Origin: Bacteroidales bacterium
GTDB lineage: Bacteria > Bacteroidota > Bacteroidia > Bacteroidales > JACABE01
Reading direction: 5' to 3'
NCBI GenBank assembly: GCA_023251515.1
Contig: JAHEYQ010000002.1
Coordinates: forward strand, 74,146-138,145
DNA length: 64,000 bases
Shown here: positions 18,431 through 28,072 of the stretch, one piece after another
How the letters are laid out: every line of letters begins with the position of its first letter
Position numbering within the stretch: the first letter of the stretch is position 1
The notes under the pieces: generated by a model
The model's input: only the letters and a program-made list of their open reading frames with translations
Told to the model about the DNA's origin: nothing
Database searches by the model: none
Position numbers and translations under genes: made by a program

Positions 18431-18883
18431 TTAGTTTAATAGTTCTTTTATAATAGCTGCAACAATTTTATTATCAGCCTTACCAGTTAATTGTTTGCCG
18501 GCTAAACCCATAACTTTACCCATATCTCTTACACCAGTAGCTCCTGTTTCAGAAATTATTTGCTGAATAATGCTTTTAATTTCATCTTCGGTTAGTTGTT
18601 CGGGTAAATATTTTTCAATTATTGACACCTGAAACATTTCAACATCATATAAATCGGCTCTTCCTTGATTATTATAAACCTCAGCAGCTTCTTTACGTTG
18701 CTTGATAAGTCTTTGTAAGGTTTGTAATTCAACTTCCTCAGGAACTTCAGCTGTTGCAGTATCTTTTCCTGTTTTAATCAATAGCAACGCAGCTTTAACA
18801 GCACGAAGAGCTTCCAGTTTATCTTTATCTTTGGCAAGCATTGCTGCTTTGATATCATTATTAATTATTATTTCTAAACTCAT
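18431..18883 (-). CDS. GatB/YqeY domain protein
   Basis: A 150-residue protein of the YqeY family, which shares the C-terminal helical domain of the amidotransferase subunit GatB. Motifs include MLAKDKDKLEALRAVKAALL, LIKQRKEAAEVY, IIEKYLPEQLTEDEI and DMGKVMGLAGKQLTGKAD. The function of stand-alone YqeY proteins is unsettled; tRNA-related roles have been proposed from the GatB similarity. It starts one base after ftsZ stops, so it is the last gene of the division cluster transcript. An alternative ATG at 18895 would overlap ftsZ. Confidence 0.9.
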   Translation of the reverse strand: MSLEIIINNDIKAAMLAKDKDKLEALRAVKAALLLIKTGKDTATAEVPEEVELQTLQRLIKQRKEAAEVYNNQGRADLYDVEMFQVSIIEKYLPEQLTEDEIKSIIQQIISETGATGVRDMGKVMGLAGKQLTGKADNKIVAAIIKELLN

Positions 18884-18884
18884 T

Positions 18885-20447
18885 TTAATCAACATTATCG
18901 TGTAAAAAAGAATTATTTGATCTGATTTCTATTTTTTTATCTCCATTATCTGATAATGTATATCTTGATATTTCCGACTCTGAAGATGAAGGAATATCAG
19001 ATAATGAAACATTTCTGCGTAAATATGCAGGTTGGTTTTCAATTTCAGATAAGCCTTCCGGAGTTTTGATTTTCATGCTTAAATCGCGTAAACGAGCCTT
19101 TCTTTCCTGAAGCTTTCTATCAATATCTTCATCAGATATTTCAGATTCAGTAAAAATCAATTCGTTTTGATTTATCATATTTTTAGGTGTTTCATTAGGT
19201 CTTATAAAAACATATGGACTTTCTTCCTGTTCTTTTTCAATTTGCTGAATAGCAGGCTCCTGAAATTGTGGAGTAGCTGCTGACAAAGTATTTTCAATTT
19301 TAAAAACTACAGTTTTTTCAACATTATCCGCAGATTTATCAATAACAGTAATATCATTTAATTTATCTTCTTTAATTTCATTTTCAACAGGTTTAATCAC
19401 AGGTTTTGTTTGAACCGGAGCTTCTAATGGAATTACTGTTTTTTTAATAAACTTGTTATTTTCCATTTCAAATTCTCTGCTTTTATCAAAACCGGTAGCT
19501 ACAAGGGTAATAGAAAGTTTTTCACCAAGTGAATCATCTTTTCCAGCACCCCAAATAATATCCACATCCATACCAGCTTCATTTACAATATAATCAGTAA
19601 TTTCAGCAATTTCATCCATAGTTACTTCTGCATTTCCAGAAGCAAAATATAGAAGAATGTTCTGAGCACCTCTGATATTGTTATCATTCAATAATGGTGA
19701 GTTGATTGCCATTTCTATCGCTTTGTATGCCCTGTTTTCGCCTTCAGCAATACCAGAACCCATTAAAGCAACACCACTTTTCTTCATAACAGTATTTACA
19801 TCTCTGAAATCGATGTTTACAAATGCTTTTACAGTAATTATCTCGGCAATACCTTTAGCTGCAGTAGCAAGAATATTATCAGCTTTCTCAAAAGCCTTAC
19901 CTAATGGTAAATCACCAAATTCGCGCAATTTATCATTATTAATTACTAAAATTGCATCAACATGTTTTCTCAGTTCTTTAATGCCTTCTTCAGCCTGCAA
20001 CTTTCTTTTTCTTCCTTCAAAAGAAAATGGTAAAGTAACAATAGCAACGGTGAGTATTTTATTTTCCTGATCATCCAATAAATCAATTTCTTTTGCTATA
20101 GAAGCAATAACAGGAGCTGCACCGGTACCGGTACCACCACCCATGCCCGCAGTAATGAAAAGCATCTGAGTGTTTTTTTCAAGAATTGCTTTAATTTCAT
20201 CAGATTTTTCTTCAGCAGCTTTTTGTGCAACTGCCGGTATATTTCCAGCACCTAAACCTTTTCCCAATTGTATCTTTGTTGGGATAGGACTAGAGTCCAA
20301 AGCTTGGGCATCGGTGTTGCAGATAATAAAATCCACTCCATTTATACCTTGATCAAACATAAAATTAACGGCGTTACTTCCTCCGCCACCTACTCCAATA
20401 ACCTTAATTATTGATGACTGATTTTTTGGCAAATCAACTTTTAACAT
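18885..20447 (-). CDS. ftsZ: Cell division GTPase FtsZ
   Basis: Tubulin-like GTPase that forms the division ring. The globular domain (residues about 12-320) has VGGGGSNAVNFMF, the tubulin signature GMGGGTGTGAAP and NNDKLREFGDLPLGKAF. A long acidic/Gln-rich disordered linker (about 340-480) makes the 520-residue protein much longer than the 383 residues of E. coli FtsZ; long linkers are seen in other Bacteroidota. Near the C-terminus ENQPAYLRRNV resembles the phylum's conserved FtsA-binding peptide, followed by an unusual extra tail. ftsA lies upstream on the same strand after a 174-base gap that may hold a promoter. Confidence 0.97.
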   Translation of the reverse strand: MLKVDLPKNQSSIIKVIGVGGGGSNAVNFMFDQGINGVDFIICNTDAQALDSSPIPTKIQLGKGLGAGNIPAVAQKAAEEKSDEIKAILEKNTQMLFITAGMGGGTGTGAAPVIASIAKEIDLLDDQENKILTVAIVTLPFSFEGRKRKLQAEEGIKELRKHVDAILVINNDKLREFGDLPLGKAFEKADNILATAAKGIAEIITVKAFVNIDFRDVNTVMKKSGVALMGSGIAEGENRAYKAIEMAINSPLLNDNNIRGAQNILLYFASGNAEVTMDEIAEITDYIVNEAGMDVDIIWGAGKDDSLGEKLSITLVATGFDKSREFEMENNKFIKKTVIPLEAPVQTKPVIKPVENEIKEDKLNDITVIDKSADNVEKTVVFKIENTLSAATPQFQEPAIQQIEKEQEESPYVFIRPNETPKNMINQNELIFTESEISDEDIDRKLQERKARLRDLSMKIKTPEGLSEIENQPAYLRRNVSLSDIPSSSESEISRYTLSDNGDKKIEIRSNNSFLHDNVD

Positions 20448-20621
20448 GCTATATATGTTTATATTATAAAATGTATTTTCTTATTCCTTTTATCAAAAAT
20501 CTTATTTATTTTATTATAAATAATCCCGATTTTAAATTAGAAAATTTAGCAGGATAAATTTATAAATAAATATTTAATTAAAACAAATTATTTTTATTTT
20601 TATTTAACAATTCGTTGTTAA

Positions 20622-21890
20622 TTACTTTACCTCATCATCAAAGAGTCCTTTGAACTTTTCAAGCAGGTTTAAAGAACTCGGCCGTCTGGGCTTAACTTCT
20701 GGCTTCGAGTTGTTTCCATCTCTATTGTTATCTCTTTCTGAGCGTTCCAAACCTTTAATTACCAAACCAACACCTGTTGAATAAATCGGATTTGCCATTT
20801 CTTCAGTTGCATTGCTGGCCAAATGTTCATTTGGATATCCAATTCGGGTATCCATTCCTGTCATAAATTCAGTAAGTTGTGAAATATGTTTCAATAACGA
20901 GCCACCTCCAGTAATAACAATACCGGCAATCAATTTCTTTTCGTATCCAGAGCTTTTAATTTCATACATAACATGTTCCAAAATTTCTTCCATGCGAGCC
21001 TGAATAATATTAGCCAGATTTTTCAAAGAGATTTCCTTTGCTTGTCTGCCTCTTAAACCTGGAATGGCGACTATTTCTTCATCACGATTTTCGCTGGCTA
21101 AAGCAGATCCAAATTTAGTTTTTAATGCTTCAGCCTGACTTTTGATAATTGTACAACCTTCTTTAACATCCTCAGTTATAATATTTCCACCTAAAGGGAT
21201 TACAGCTGTATGTCTGATAATACCATCCTGAAAAATAGCTAAATCTGTAGTACCACCACCAATATCAACCAAAGCAACACCTGCTTCTTTTTCACGTTCA
21301 TCCAAAACTGCATCTGCTGAAGCTAAAGGTTCAAGAATCAATTCTTTAACTTCAAGATTAGCTTTTTTTACACTTCTGATAATATTTTTAATAGCAGAAA
21401 CCTGACCTGTAATGATATGGAAATTAGCTTCTAAACAAACACCAAAAATTCCGATTGGCTGCTTTATACCTTGTTCATTATCAATAATAAACTCCTGAGG
21501 TATCACATCAATTATTTCTTCGCCTGGTTTCATTACCAGCTTATGCATATTTTCAATTAAAGAATCAACATCTTTTTGTGAGATTTCATCTTCCGATGAA
21601 CTCCTAAGTATATTACCCCTTTGTTGCAAACTTTTAATATGCTGACCAGCAATCCCAACATATACCTCAGCAATTTCAACATTTGACATTTCTTCAGCTT
21701 GTTGAACTGCAGCGCGTATTGATTCTGCTGTTCTTTCAATATTAATAACAGAACCACGCATTACACCAACAGAATCGGTTTTTCCCGATCCTAAAATTTC
21801 GATTTTCCCATGGCTGTCTTTTCTTCCAACAATTACAGCAATTTTGGTTGTCCCAATATCGAGACCTACAATGATTTCACTCTGGCTCAT
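20622..21890 (-). CDS. ftsA: Cell division protein FtsA
   Basis: Actin-like ATPase that tethers FtsZ to the membrane. The 422-residue product opens with IIVGLDIGTTKIAVIVGRKD (phosphate 1), has the SHS2/1C region, VALVDIGGGTTDLAIF (phosphate 2) and GIVITGGGSLLKHI (adenosine motif). The C-terminal segment SLNLLEKFKGLFDDEVK is an amphipathic membrane-targeting helix. It lies 11 bases downstream of ftsQ in the cluster. Confidence 0.97.
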   Translation of the reverse strand: MSQSEIIVGLDIGTTKIAVIVGRKDSHGKIEILGSGKTDSVGVMRGSVINIERTAESIRAAVQQAEEMSNVEIAEVYVGIAGQHIKSLQQRGNILRSSSEDEISQKDVDSLIENMHKLVMKPGEEIIDVIPQEFIIDNEQGIKQPIGIFGVCLEANFHIITGQVSAIKNIIRSVKKANLEVKELILEPLASADAVLDEREKEAGVALVDIGGGTTDLAIFQDGIIRHTAVIPLGGNIITEDVKEGCTIIKSQAEALKTKFGSALASENRDEEIVAIPGLRGRQAKEISLKNLANIIQARMEEILEHVMYEIKSSGYEKKLIAGIVITGGGSLLKHISQLTEFMTGMDTRIGYPNEHLASNATEEMANPIYSTGVGLVIKGLERSERDNNRDGNNSKPEVKPRRPSSLNLLEKFKGLFDDEVK

Positions 21891-21901
21891 ATACTTAAAA
21901 A

Positions 21902-22738
21902 TTAATTTTTACTATTCCCTGAACTTACATTCTTATCTATATCACTTCTTTTTGTACAAACAACCTGATTATTATATTTCAGATTAATAATACTATATTT
22001 ATCCCAACCTATTTTATTAAATCCTTCTTTGTATAAAACCATTAATTTACTAAACTTATCTTCCAGATTTTCAATGCTTCCCAATATGATAATTTGGTCG
22101 CCTAATTTAGGAAATAATTCGATTTCTTTGTTCTCATTAACAAAAATTTCTTCAATTTGCGCATTAAAAAAATCATTTCTGCTTAAAAACTCTGCAATTT
22201 TATAAATACTATACAAAACAGTATCTTTCATAAGATTTAGTGTATCATCACGTTGCGACGAAACAGAAGACATAAATGGAGTATATACAGCTGAAATATT
22301 GCCATTTGCAATAACAAGCCTTGCCGGACAATTCTCTTTTACAGGCATCTTTACACCTTTATCGTCAAGATAAAACTGCTGATTTTGTTTGTTTATGATT
22401 CTAACTAATGGCCTCCTTTGTGACAAATTTATATTTACATCTGCATTAAAACTTACAAAAACCTCTGCACTATATACATATGGATTATCATTTAAAATAC
22501 ATTCAATCAAATTTTCGTTAATTTCAGAAATTTTCCTTCCAATAATGGAATCATTTTTTTTATACAAATATGCTTTAACTTCATCCTCAACAAGAAATGC
22601 ATCAGCACCTTTATAGTCAATTTTAATTTCCAATGAATTACAAACCTTATTCTGATGATAAATATTAGTAAAAATCAAAGCTGTAATTACACCAAGTGCC
22701 AATATTGACCACAAAACTATTTTTAGAATTCTATTCAT
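21902..22738 (-). CDS. ftsQ: Cell division protein FtsQ
   Basis: Bitopic divisome protein: one N-terminal membrane helix (about residues 6-25) and a periplasmic POTRA/FtsQ region, seen as an IKIDYKGADAFLVEDEVKAY stretch and DNPYVYSAEVFVSFNADVNI followed by RRPLVRIINKQNQQFYLDDK, which is the usual FtsQ layout. Length (278) is normal. Its start overlaps the murC stop by 4 bases (ATGA), so the two are translationally coupled. Confidence 0.93.
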   Translation of the reverse strand: MNRILKIVLWSILALGVITALIFTNIYHQNKVCNSLEIKIDYKGADAFLVEDEVKAYLYKKNDSIIGRKISEINENLIECILNDNPYVYSAEVFVSFNADVNINLSQRRPLVRIINKQNQQFYLDDKGVKMPVKENCPARLVIANGNISAVYTPFMSSVSSQRDDTLNLMKDTVLYSIYKIAEFLSRNDFFNAQIEEIFVNENKEIELFPKLGDQIIILGSIENLEDKFSKLMVLYKEGFNKIGWDKYSIINLKYNNQVVCTKRSDIDKNVSSGNSKN

Positions 22739-24087
22739 ATGCCAAACATATTTTCAATTGGTTCAACTAATTGATCTATATCACCTGCGCCCAATGTCAG
22801 AAGAACTTCGGGTGAATGATTTTCAATAAAATCTAATATTTCAGATTTTTTCAACAAGAATTTTTCTGTTTTATTAATCTTGTCCAGAAGCATTTGAGAT
22901 GTAATACCTGGTATTGGAAGCTCCCTTGCAGGGTAAATATCAAGAAGAACAACCGTATCAAGAAGTTCAAGACTTCGTGCAAATTCATCAGAAAAATCTC
23001 GAGTTCGTGTAAACAAATGCGGTTGAAAAATTCCAGTAATTTTTTTTCCAATATACAAACTTCTAACCGATGAAATACAAGCTTTTAACTCTTCGGGATG
23101 ATGAGCATAATCATCAATATAGATTAAACTCTCAGATTTTATCCTAATATCAAAACGACGATTTACACCTTCAAAACTTAAAATTGCTTTTTTAATTTCT
23201 TCGGGTTTAACACCCGTAAACAAAGCAATAGACATAGCAAGTACCGCATTTTCAATATTATGCAATCCAGGATAAAGTATTTTAACTTCTTTAATTACTT
23301 GATCTGGTGAAACAAAATCAAAAATATAAGAACCATCAACTATCCGGATGTTTTTAGCATAAAAATCAGAGTTGTCATTTAATGAATATGTATATACTTT
23401 AATATCAGACGGGATTACTAAATCTAATCCTTTTTTATAAATTAAAATTCCATCCTTTTTTAATTTTGTAATATATTCTTCAAAAGATTTTTTTAATTGA
23501 GATTTATCACCGTAAATATCAAGATGATCTGCATCAATAGAACTGATAGAAGCAATTTGAGGTTGTAATTTCAGAAAAGAACGATCAAATTCATCTGCCT
23601 CAATAACAACATATTCGCTTTTAGATGAAAGCAATAAATTGCTTTGATAATTTTTAGAAATTCCACCTAAAAAAGCACTGCAATCCACTTCAGATTGTTT
23701 AAGCAAATGAGCAGTCATAGTAGAAATGGTTGTTTTGCCATGAGTTCCTGCTATACCAATTCCCATTGAGTTTTGAGTAATTAAACCTAAAACTTCTGAC
23801 CTCTTATATAATTTAAAATTATTTTCTTTAAAAAAAATCAATTCTTTATGATTGAATGGTATAGCTGGTGTATATATCACCATATCAACATCTTTCCCAA
23901 TTAATTTTAAATCTTCTTCAAAATGAATCTCAATTCCTTCCTTTTGAAGCTGAATGGTTAAATGCGTTGCTGTTTTGTCGTAACCAGATACTTTTATGCC
24001 TTTTGCCATAAAATATCTGGCAATGGCACTCATACCAATTCCTCCGATACCTAAAAAATAAATATGTTTTAATTTACTAAAATCCAT
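22735..24087 (-). CDS. murC: UDP-N-acetylmuramate--L-alanine ligase
   Basis: Adds L-alanine to UDP-MurNAc, the first step of stem-peptide assembly. The 450-residue Mur ligase shows the N-terminal HIYFLGIGGIGMSAIARYF, the ATP loop GIAGTHGKTTISTM, VVIEADEFDRSFL and VLTLGAGDIDQLVEPI. The ATG at 24087 starts just after the preceding gene ends; the ATG at 24111 would overlap it by 20 bases and adds an unusual hydrophilic lead. Confidence 0.97.
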   Translation of the reverse strand: MDFSKLKHIYFLGIGGIGMSAIARYFMAKGIKVSGYDKTATHLTIQLQKEGIEIHFEEDLKLIGKDVDMVIYTPAIPFNHKELIFFKENNFKLYKRSEVLGLITQNSMGIGIAGTHGKTTISTMTAHLLKQSEVDCSAFLGGISKNYQSNLLLSSKSEYVVIEADEFDRSFLKLQPQIASISSIDADHLDIYGDKSQLKKSFEEYITKLKKDGILIYKKGLDLVIPSDIKVYTYSLNDNSDFYAKNIRIVDGSYIFDFVSPDQVIKEVKILYPGLHNIENAVLAMSIALFTGVKPEEIKKAILSFEGVNRRFDIRIKSESLIYIDDYAHHPEELKACISSVRSLYIGKKITGIFQPHLFTRTRDFSDEFARSLELLDTVVLLDIYPARELPIPGITSQMLLDKINKTEKFLLKKSEILDFIENHSPEVLLTLGAGDIDQLVEPIENMFGI

Positions 24088-24091
24088 AATA

Positions 24092-24406
24092 TTAATTTTC
24101 AGTTTGATCATAAATATCTAAAACATCGCTTAAACAATGCGAAATTCCTTTTAATCCACATACTGTTAATGACAACAAAACAGTTTCCAATACTTCATCA
24201 CGGGTAGCTCCAGCCTTTTTTGCCATTGGAACATGATATTTAATTGCAACAAAATCAGACGTTACAATTTTCATTGCAATATAAATTAATTGTTTTGTTT
24301 TTGAATCAAGCCCCTGAGTTTTAACTAAAGCCATAATCAATTGATTATAAGCATCTGCAATTTCAGGAGCTTCTTTTTGAAAAACAAGTAACGGATTCTT
24401 TTCCAT
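24092..24406 (-). CDS. Small carboxymuconolactone-decarboxylase-fold protein inserted in the dcw cluster
   Basis: A 104-residue all-helical protein of the CMD/AhpD superfamily: KTKQLIYIAMKIVTSDFVAIKYHVPMAK fits the CMD core (quoted region at about residues 36-63) and KKAGATRDEVLETVLLSL is the following helix pair. The active-site C-x-x-C of AhpD-type members is missing (the position reads DFVA), although the His four residues later is present, so peroxidase activity through a Cys pair is unlikely. It sits 4 bases after murG-side spacing and directly before murC, all same-strand, so it is co-transcribed with cell-wall genes. Its role is unknown. Confidence 0.75.
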   Translation of the reverse strand: MEKNPLLVFQKEAPEIADAYNQLIMALVKTQGLDSKTKQLIYIAMKIVTSDFVAIKYHVPMAKKAGATRDEVLETVLLSLTVCGLKGISHCLSDVLDIYDQTEN

Positions 24407-24410
24407 ACAA

Positions 24411-25505
24411 TTAATTATTTATTAATGATATAACAACATCTGCAATTTGTTCAGCTGCGTTCGGATAAGCTAATAATTTAATCCGGCTAGATAATAACTC
24501 CATTTGTAAGCTATCATTAAGCAATTGATTTAAAGTATCTTTTAAATGTTTTCGAGCATCAACATCTTTAACCAAAATAGCAGCATTGTTTTGAACCAAA
24601 GCCATCGCATTTTTCGTTTGGTGATCTTCAGCAACATTGGGCGATGGAATTAAAATAACAGGTTTTCCAACAATACATAATTCTGAAATAGCAATAGCTC
24701 CTGCTCTGGATATTATTACATCTGCTGCAGAATATGCCATATCCATTTGATTTATAAACTCATAAACTCTAATATTGTGAAAATTACTTTTTTCGACCTC
24801 TTGTTTTGCAATTTCAAAATAATACTTTCCTGTTTGCCAAATTAATTGATAATCTGAATCTTCAATAAATTTTAGAAATCCTGAAACACTTTCGTTAATG
24901 GTTCTGGCGCCTAAACTTCCTCCAATTACTAAAATTGTTTTTTTATCATATTTCAAATCAAAAATTGAAAGAGCAGTTTGTTTATTTATTTGATTGTTTA
25001 TAATTGAGTTTCTTACAGGATTTCCAGTTAATATCAACTTATTAGCAGGAAAAAACCTTTCCATATTCGGATAAGCAACACAAATTTTTCTGACTCTATT
25101 TCCCAAAATTTTATTGGTAATACCCGGATAAGAATTTTGTTCCTGAATAAGTGATGGAATATTTTTTCTACATGCAACCCTCAAAGTTGGTCCACTGGCA
25201 TATCCACCAACACCAATAACTACATCAGGTTTAAAAGCCGAAATAATACTTCTGGCATTTAGCATGCTGGAAATTACCTTAATAGGAAAAAGAAAATTTT
25301 TGAAAGTTAATTTTCGTTGCAAGCCGCTTATCCACAAACCTTTAATTTGAAAACCGGCAGCTGGTACTTTTTCCATTTCCATTCTGCCTTTAGCTCCAAT
25401 AAAGAGAATTTCGATATCGTTAACCTTGTTTTGTAAAGCATTAGCAATAGCAATAGCAGGATAAATATGACCACCAGTTCCTCCACCACTTATTATTACT
25501 TTCAT
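24411..25505 (-). CDS. murG: UDP-GlcNAc:lipid I N-acetylglucosaminyltransferase
   Basis: Peripheral inner-membrane GT28 enzyme that turns lipid I into lipid II. Motifs: ISGGGTGGHIYPAIAIANAL at the N-terminus, GVGGYASGPTLRVA, EQNSYPGITNKIL, VIGGSLGARTINE and a UDP-GlcNAc site around ISRAGAIAISELCIVGKPVI. Length (364) is normal. It follows ftsW by 12 bases. Confidence 0.97.
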   Translation of the reverse strand: MKVIISGGGTGGHIYPAIAIANALQNKVNDIEILFIGAKGRMEMEKVPAAGFQIKGLWISGLQRKLTFKNFLFPIKVISSMLNARSIISAFKPDVVIGVGGYASGPTLRVACRKNIPSLIQEQNSYPGITNKILGNRVRKICVAYPNMERFFPANKLILTGNPVRNSIINNQINKQTALSIFDLKYDKKTILVIGGSLGARTINESVSGFLKFIEDSDYQLIWQTGKYYFEIAKQEVEKSNFHNIRVYEFINQMDMAYSAADVIISRAGAIAISELCIVGKPVILIPSPNVAEDHQTKNAMALVQNNAAILVKDVDARKHLKDTLNQLLNDSLQMELLSSRIKLLAYPNAAEQIADVVISLINN

Positions 25506-25517
25506 AGCTATAATTTT

Positions 25518-26708
25518 TTAGTTTGTAGCCGTAGCTGTTTTTAATTTATTAGCGTTTTCATCAGTTTCTGCCTTTGAATTCTTATCATCTTCAAGCTCAA
25601 CTTCTGCACTTACACTTAGCATAATGCCAATTGCAATACTGGTAAACCAAATAGAGGTTCCACCCATACTTACTAACGGTAAAGGCTGACCTGTTACAGG
25701 AAGTATTCCAACAGCAACAGCCATATTAGCAATAGCCTGAAAAACAAGCATCATGCAAACACCAATGGTTAAAAAAGCGCCAAAAGAACCCGGACTTCTG
25801 GCAGAAATTCTCATTCCGCGATAAAATAAGATTATATACAATAATAAAATAAAAGCTCCACCTAAAATGCCATATTCTTCAATAATTATGGCATAAATAA
25901 AATCTGAATATGGGTGTGGCAAAAAATTTCGCTGAGTACTATTACCAGGGAATTTCCCAAAAACCTTTCCGCCTGCAATTGCAATCATTGCCTGATCAGA
26001 TTGATAGTTATCATCACTTTCTTTATCAAAATGACTTTCAATTCTGTGTTTCCAAGTTCCAAAACGACCAACTTGAGGGAAATTGAAAATAAGTACCATA
26101 AATAAAGAGACAGCTACTATAATAATTGCAATTAATCCAAACAAATGAGAATATTTAATTCTGCCAATAAACATTAAGATTACACAAGTAGCAAACAAAA
26201 GTGCAGCCGTAGAAAGATTTGCAGGCATAATTAAAAGACAAATTCCGCTGATCGTTAAAATTATAGGAAGAAAAGATTTCTTAAAATCGGCAATATTTTC
26301 CTGATTTTTGGCCAACATTCTGGCAACAAACATTATAAGCGCTATTTTAGCCAAATCAGAAGTCTGAAATGTCATGTTAACTATGGGTAAAGTAAGCCAA
26401 CGGCTTGCTTCATTAATTCTACCAGCAAAAAGAGTAAATATAAGTAATGGAACTGCAAGAATAATAGCAATTTGCGAAATTCTTGAATAATATGTATATT
26501 TAATCATATGGGCGAAATAAATGAGAAAAAAACCAACCAGTAAAATCCCAAAATGTTTGAAAAAATAATATTCAGTATTTCCGCTTTGATACTTATAGGC
26601 TAGCGTACCAGTTGAACTATAAACAGATAGCAAAGAAAAAACAGATAGTATTAAAACTACTACCCAAATTACTTTATCACCTCTAATATTACTTGAAAAA
26701 CTTTTCAT
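25518..26708 (-). CDS. ftsW: SEDS-family septal glycosyltransferase FtsW
   Basis: Polytopic SEDS protein that polymerises lipid II at the septum with its cognate class B penicillin-binding protein, here the ftsI product in the same cluster. About ten membrane helices; motifs include RWLTLPIVNMTFQTSDLAKI near the first periplasmic loop, and DFIYAIIIEEYGILGG and TGQPLPLVSMGGTS late in the protein. A charged cytoplasmic tail (about 370-396) ends it. The ATG at 26708 is used; the codon at 26714 is TTG. Confidence 0.95.
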   Translation of the reverse strand: MKSFSSNIRGDKVIWVVVLILSVFSLLSVYSSTGTLAYKYQSGNTEYYFFKHFGILLVGFFLIYFAHMIKYTYYSRISQIAIILAVPLLIFTLFAGRINEASRWLTLPIVNMTFQTSDLAKIALIMFVARMLAKNQENIADFKKSFLPIILTISGICLLIMPANLSTAALLFATCVILMFIGRIKYSHLFGLIAIIIVAVSLFMVLIFNFPQVGRFGTWKHRIESHFDKESDDNYQSDQAMIAIAGGKVFGKFPGNSTQRNFLPHPYSDFIYAIIIEEYGILGGAFILLLYIILFYRGMRISARSPGSFGAFLTIGVCMMLVFQAIANMAVAVGILPVTGQPLPLVSMGGTSIWFTSIAIGIMLSVSAEVELEDDKNSKAETDENANKLKTATATN

Positions 26709-26728
26709 TGTCAATATTATTAATTGAT

Positions 26729-28072
26729 TTACAAATCATTAACTGCTTTTCTGAATTGCATCCCCCTATCTTCATAATTTTCAAACAAATCAAAACTTGC
26801 GCAGGTTGGCGATAAAAGAACAACATCATCAGAACTTGCCAGGTAATATGCTTTTTCAACTGCTTCTTTTGCAGTTTTAGATTCTACAATTTTCGGAACC
26901 AAATCGGAAAACTCTTCAATAATTTTAGTATTATCAATACCTAAACACACAATAGCCTTCACTTTCGATTTCACCAATTGCCTTAAACTTTTGTAATCAT
27001 TTCCTTTATCTTGTCCACCAACAATCCATACTACCGGTTTTGTCATACATTCCAATGCATACCATGTTGAATTAACATTCGTAGCCTTTGAATCATTAAT
27101 AAATTCAATACCATGAACTTTAGCAACAAATTCAAGCCTATGCTCCACCCCCTGAAAGTCAGACATACTTTCCTTGATGATATCCTTTCTGATATCTAAA
27201 ATTCTGGAACTGATACCAGCTGCCATCGAATTGTAAACGTTGTGTCTTCCCTGTAATGCCAATGCTTCTAAATCCATGTTAAATGTATTTGATTTTATGT
27301 TGAATATAATTTTTTTGTTATCGATATATGCACCATTTTCTTCTATTTTTTCGAAAAATGAAAATGGATATTTTTTTGAAATAATTTTGTAATTATCTAT
27401 ATTATTAGTAGTTACTTTGTCATCTTTGCAATAAATAAAATAATCATCTACTGTTTGATTATTGCAAATTCTGAATTTTGAGTTTATATAATTTTCAAAT
27501 TTATAATCGTATCTATCTAAATGATCGGGGGTTATATTCGTTAAGATTGCGATTTCTGCTTTAAAATCAAACATATAATCCAACTGAAAACTACTGATTT
27601 CCAAAACATATATATCGAATTTATTTTCAGCAACCTGCAAAGCAAAACTTTTACCAATATTACCTGCTAAACCTATATTTAAACCAGCTTTTTTCAGAAT
27701 ATGATAAATCAAAGAAGTTGTAGTTGTTTTTCCATTACTTCCTGTAATACAAATCTTTAAAGCATTAGTAAATCTCGAAGCAAATTCTAATTCATCAATA
27801 ATTGGAATTCCTTTTTCTTTAATTTTTGAGATAATTAAAGCAGTATCAGGAATTCCTGGACTTTTAATTATTTCTTCAGCCTTAAATATAACTGATTCAG
27901 AATGTTTTCCTTCTTCAAAATTGATTTTTTCAGCAATTAATTTTTGAGAATACTTATCTTTAATTTTAGCAAAATCTGAAACAAAAACATTGTATCCCTG
28001 CTTTTTAGCAAGAACCGCAGCCCCAACACCGCTTTCGCCGGCTCCAAGAATGACAATGTTTTTATTTAGCAT
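26729..28072 (-). CDS. murD: UDP-N-acetylmuramoyl-L-alanine--D-glutamate ligase
   Basis: Adds D-glutamate to UDP-MurNAc-L-Ala. The 447-residue product has IVILGAGESGVGAAVLAKKQ, ATP loop ITGSNGKTTTTSLIYHIL, LEISSFQLDYM, NDSKATNVNSTWYAL and VVLLSPTCASFDLFENYEDR, all MurD hallmarks. Its start codon is immediately next to the mraY stop with no spacer. Confidence 0.97.
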   Translation of the reverse strand: MLNKNIVILGAGESGVGAAVLAKKQGYNVFVSDFAKIKDKYSQKLIAEKINFEEGKHSESVIFKAEEIIKSPGIPDTALIISKIKEKGIPIIDELEFASRFTNALKICITGSNGKTTTTSLIYHILKKAGLNIGLAGNIGKSFALQVAENKFDIYVLEISSFQLDYMFDFKAEIAILTNITPDHLDRYDYKFENYINSKFRICNNQTVDDYFIYCKDDKVTTNNIDNYKIISKKYPFSFFEKIEENGAYIDNKKIIFNIKSNTFNMDLEALALQGRHNVYNSMAAGISSRILDIRKDIIKESMSDFQGVEHRLEFVAKVHGIEFINDSKATNVNSTWYALECMTKPVVWIVGGQDKGNDYKSLRQLVKSKVKAIVCLGIDNTKIIEEFSDLVPKIVESKTAKEAVEKAYYLASSDDVVLLSPTCASFDLFENYEDRGMQFRKAVNDL

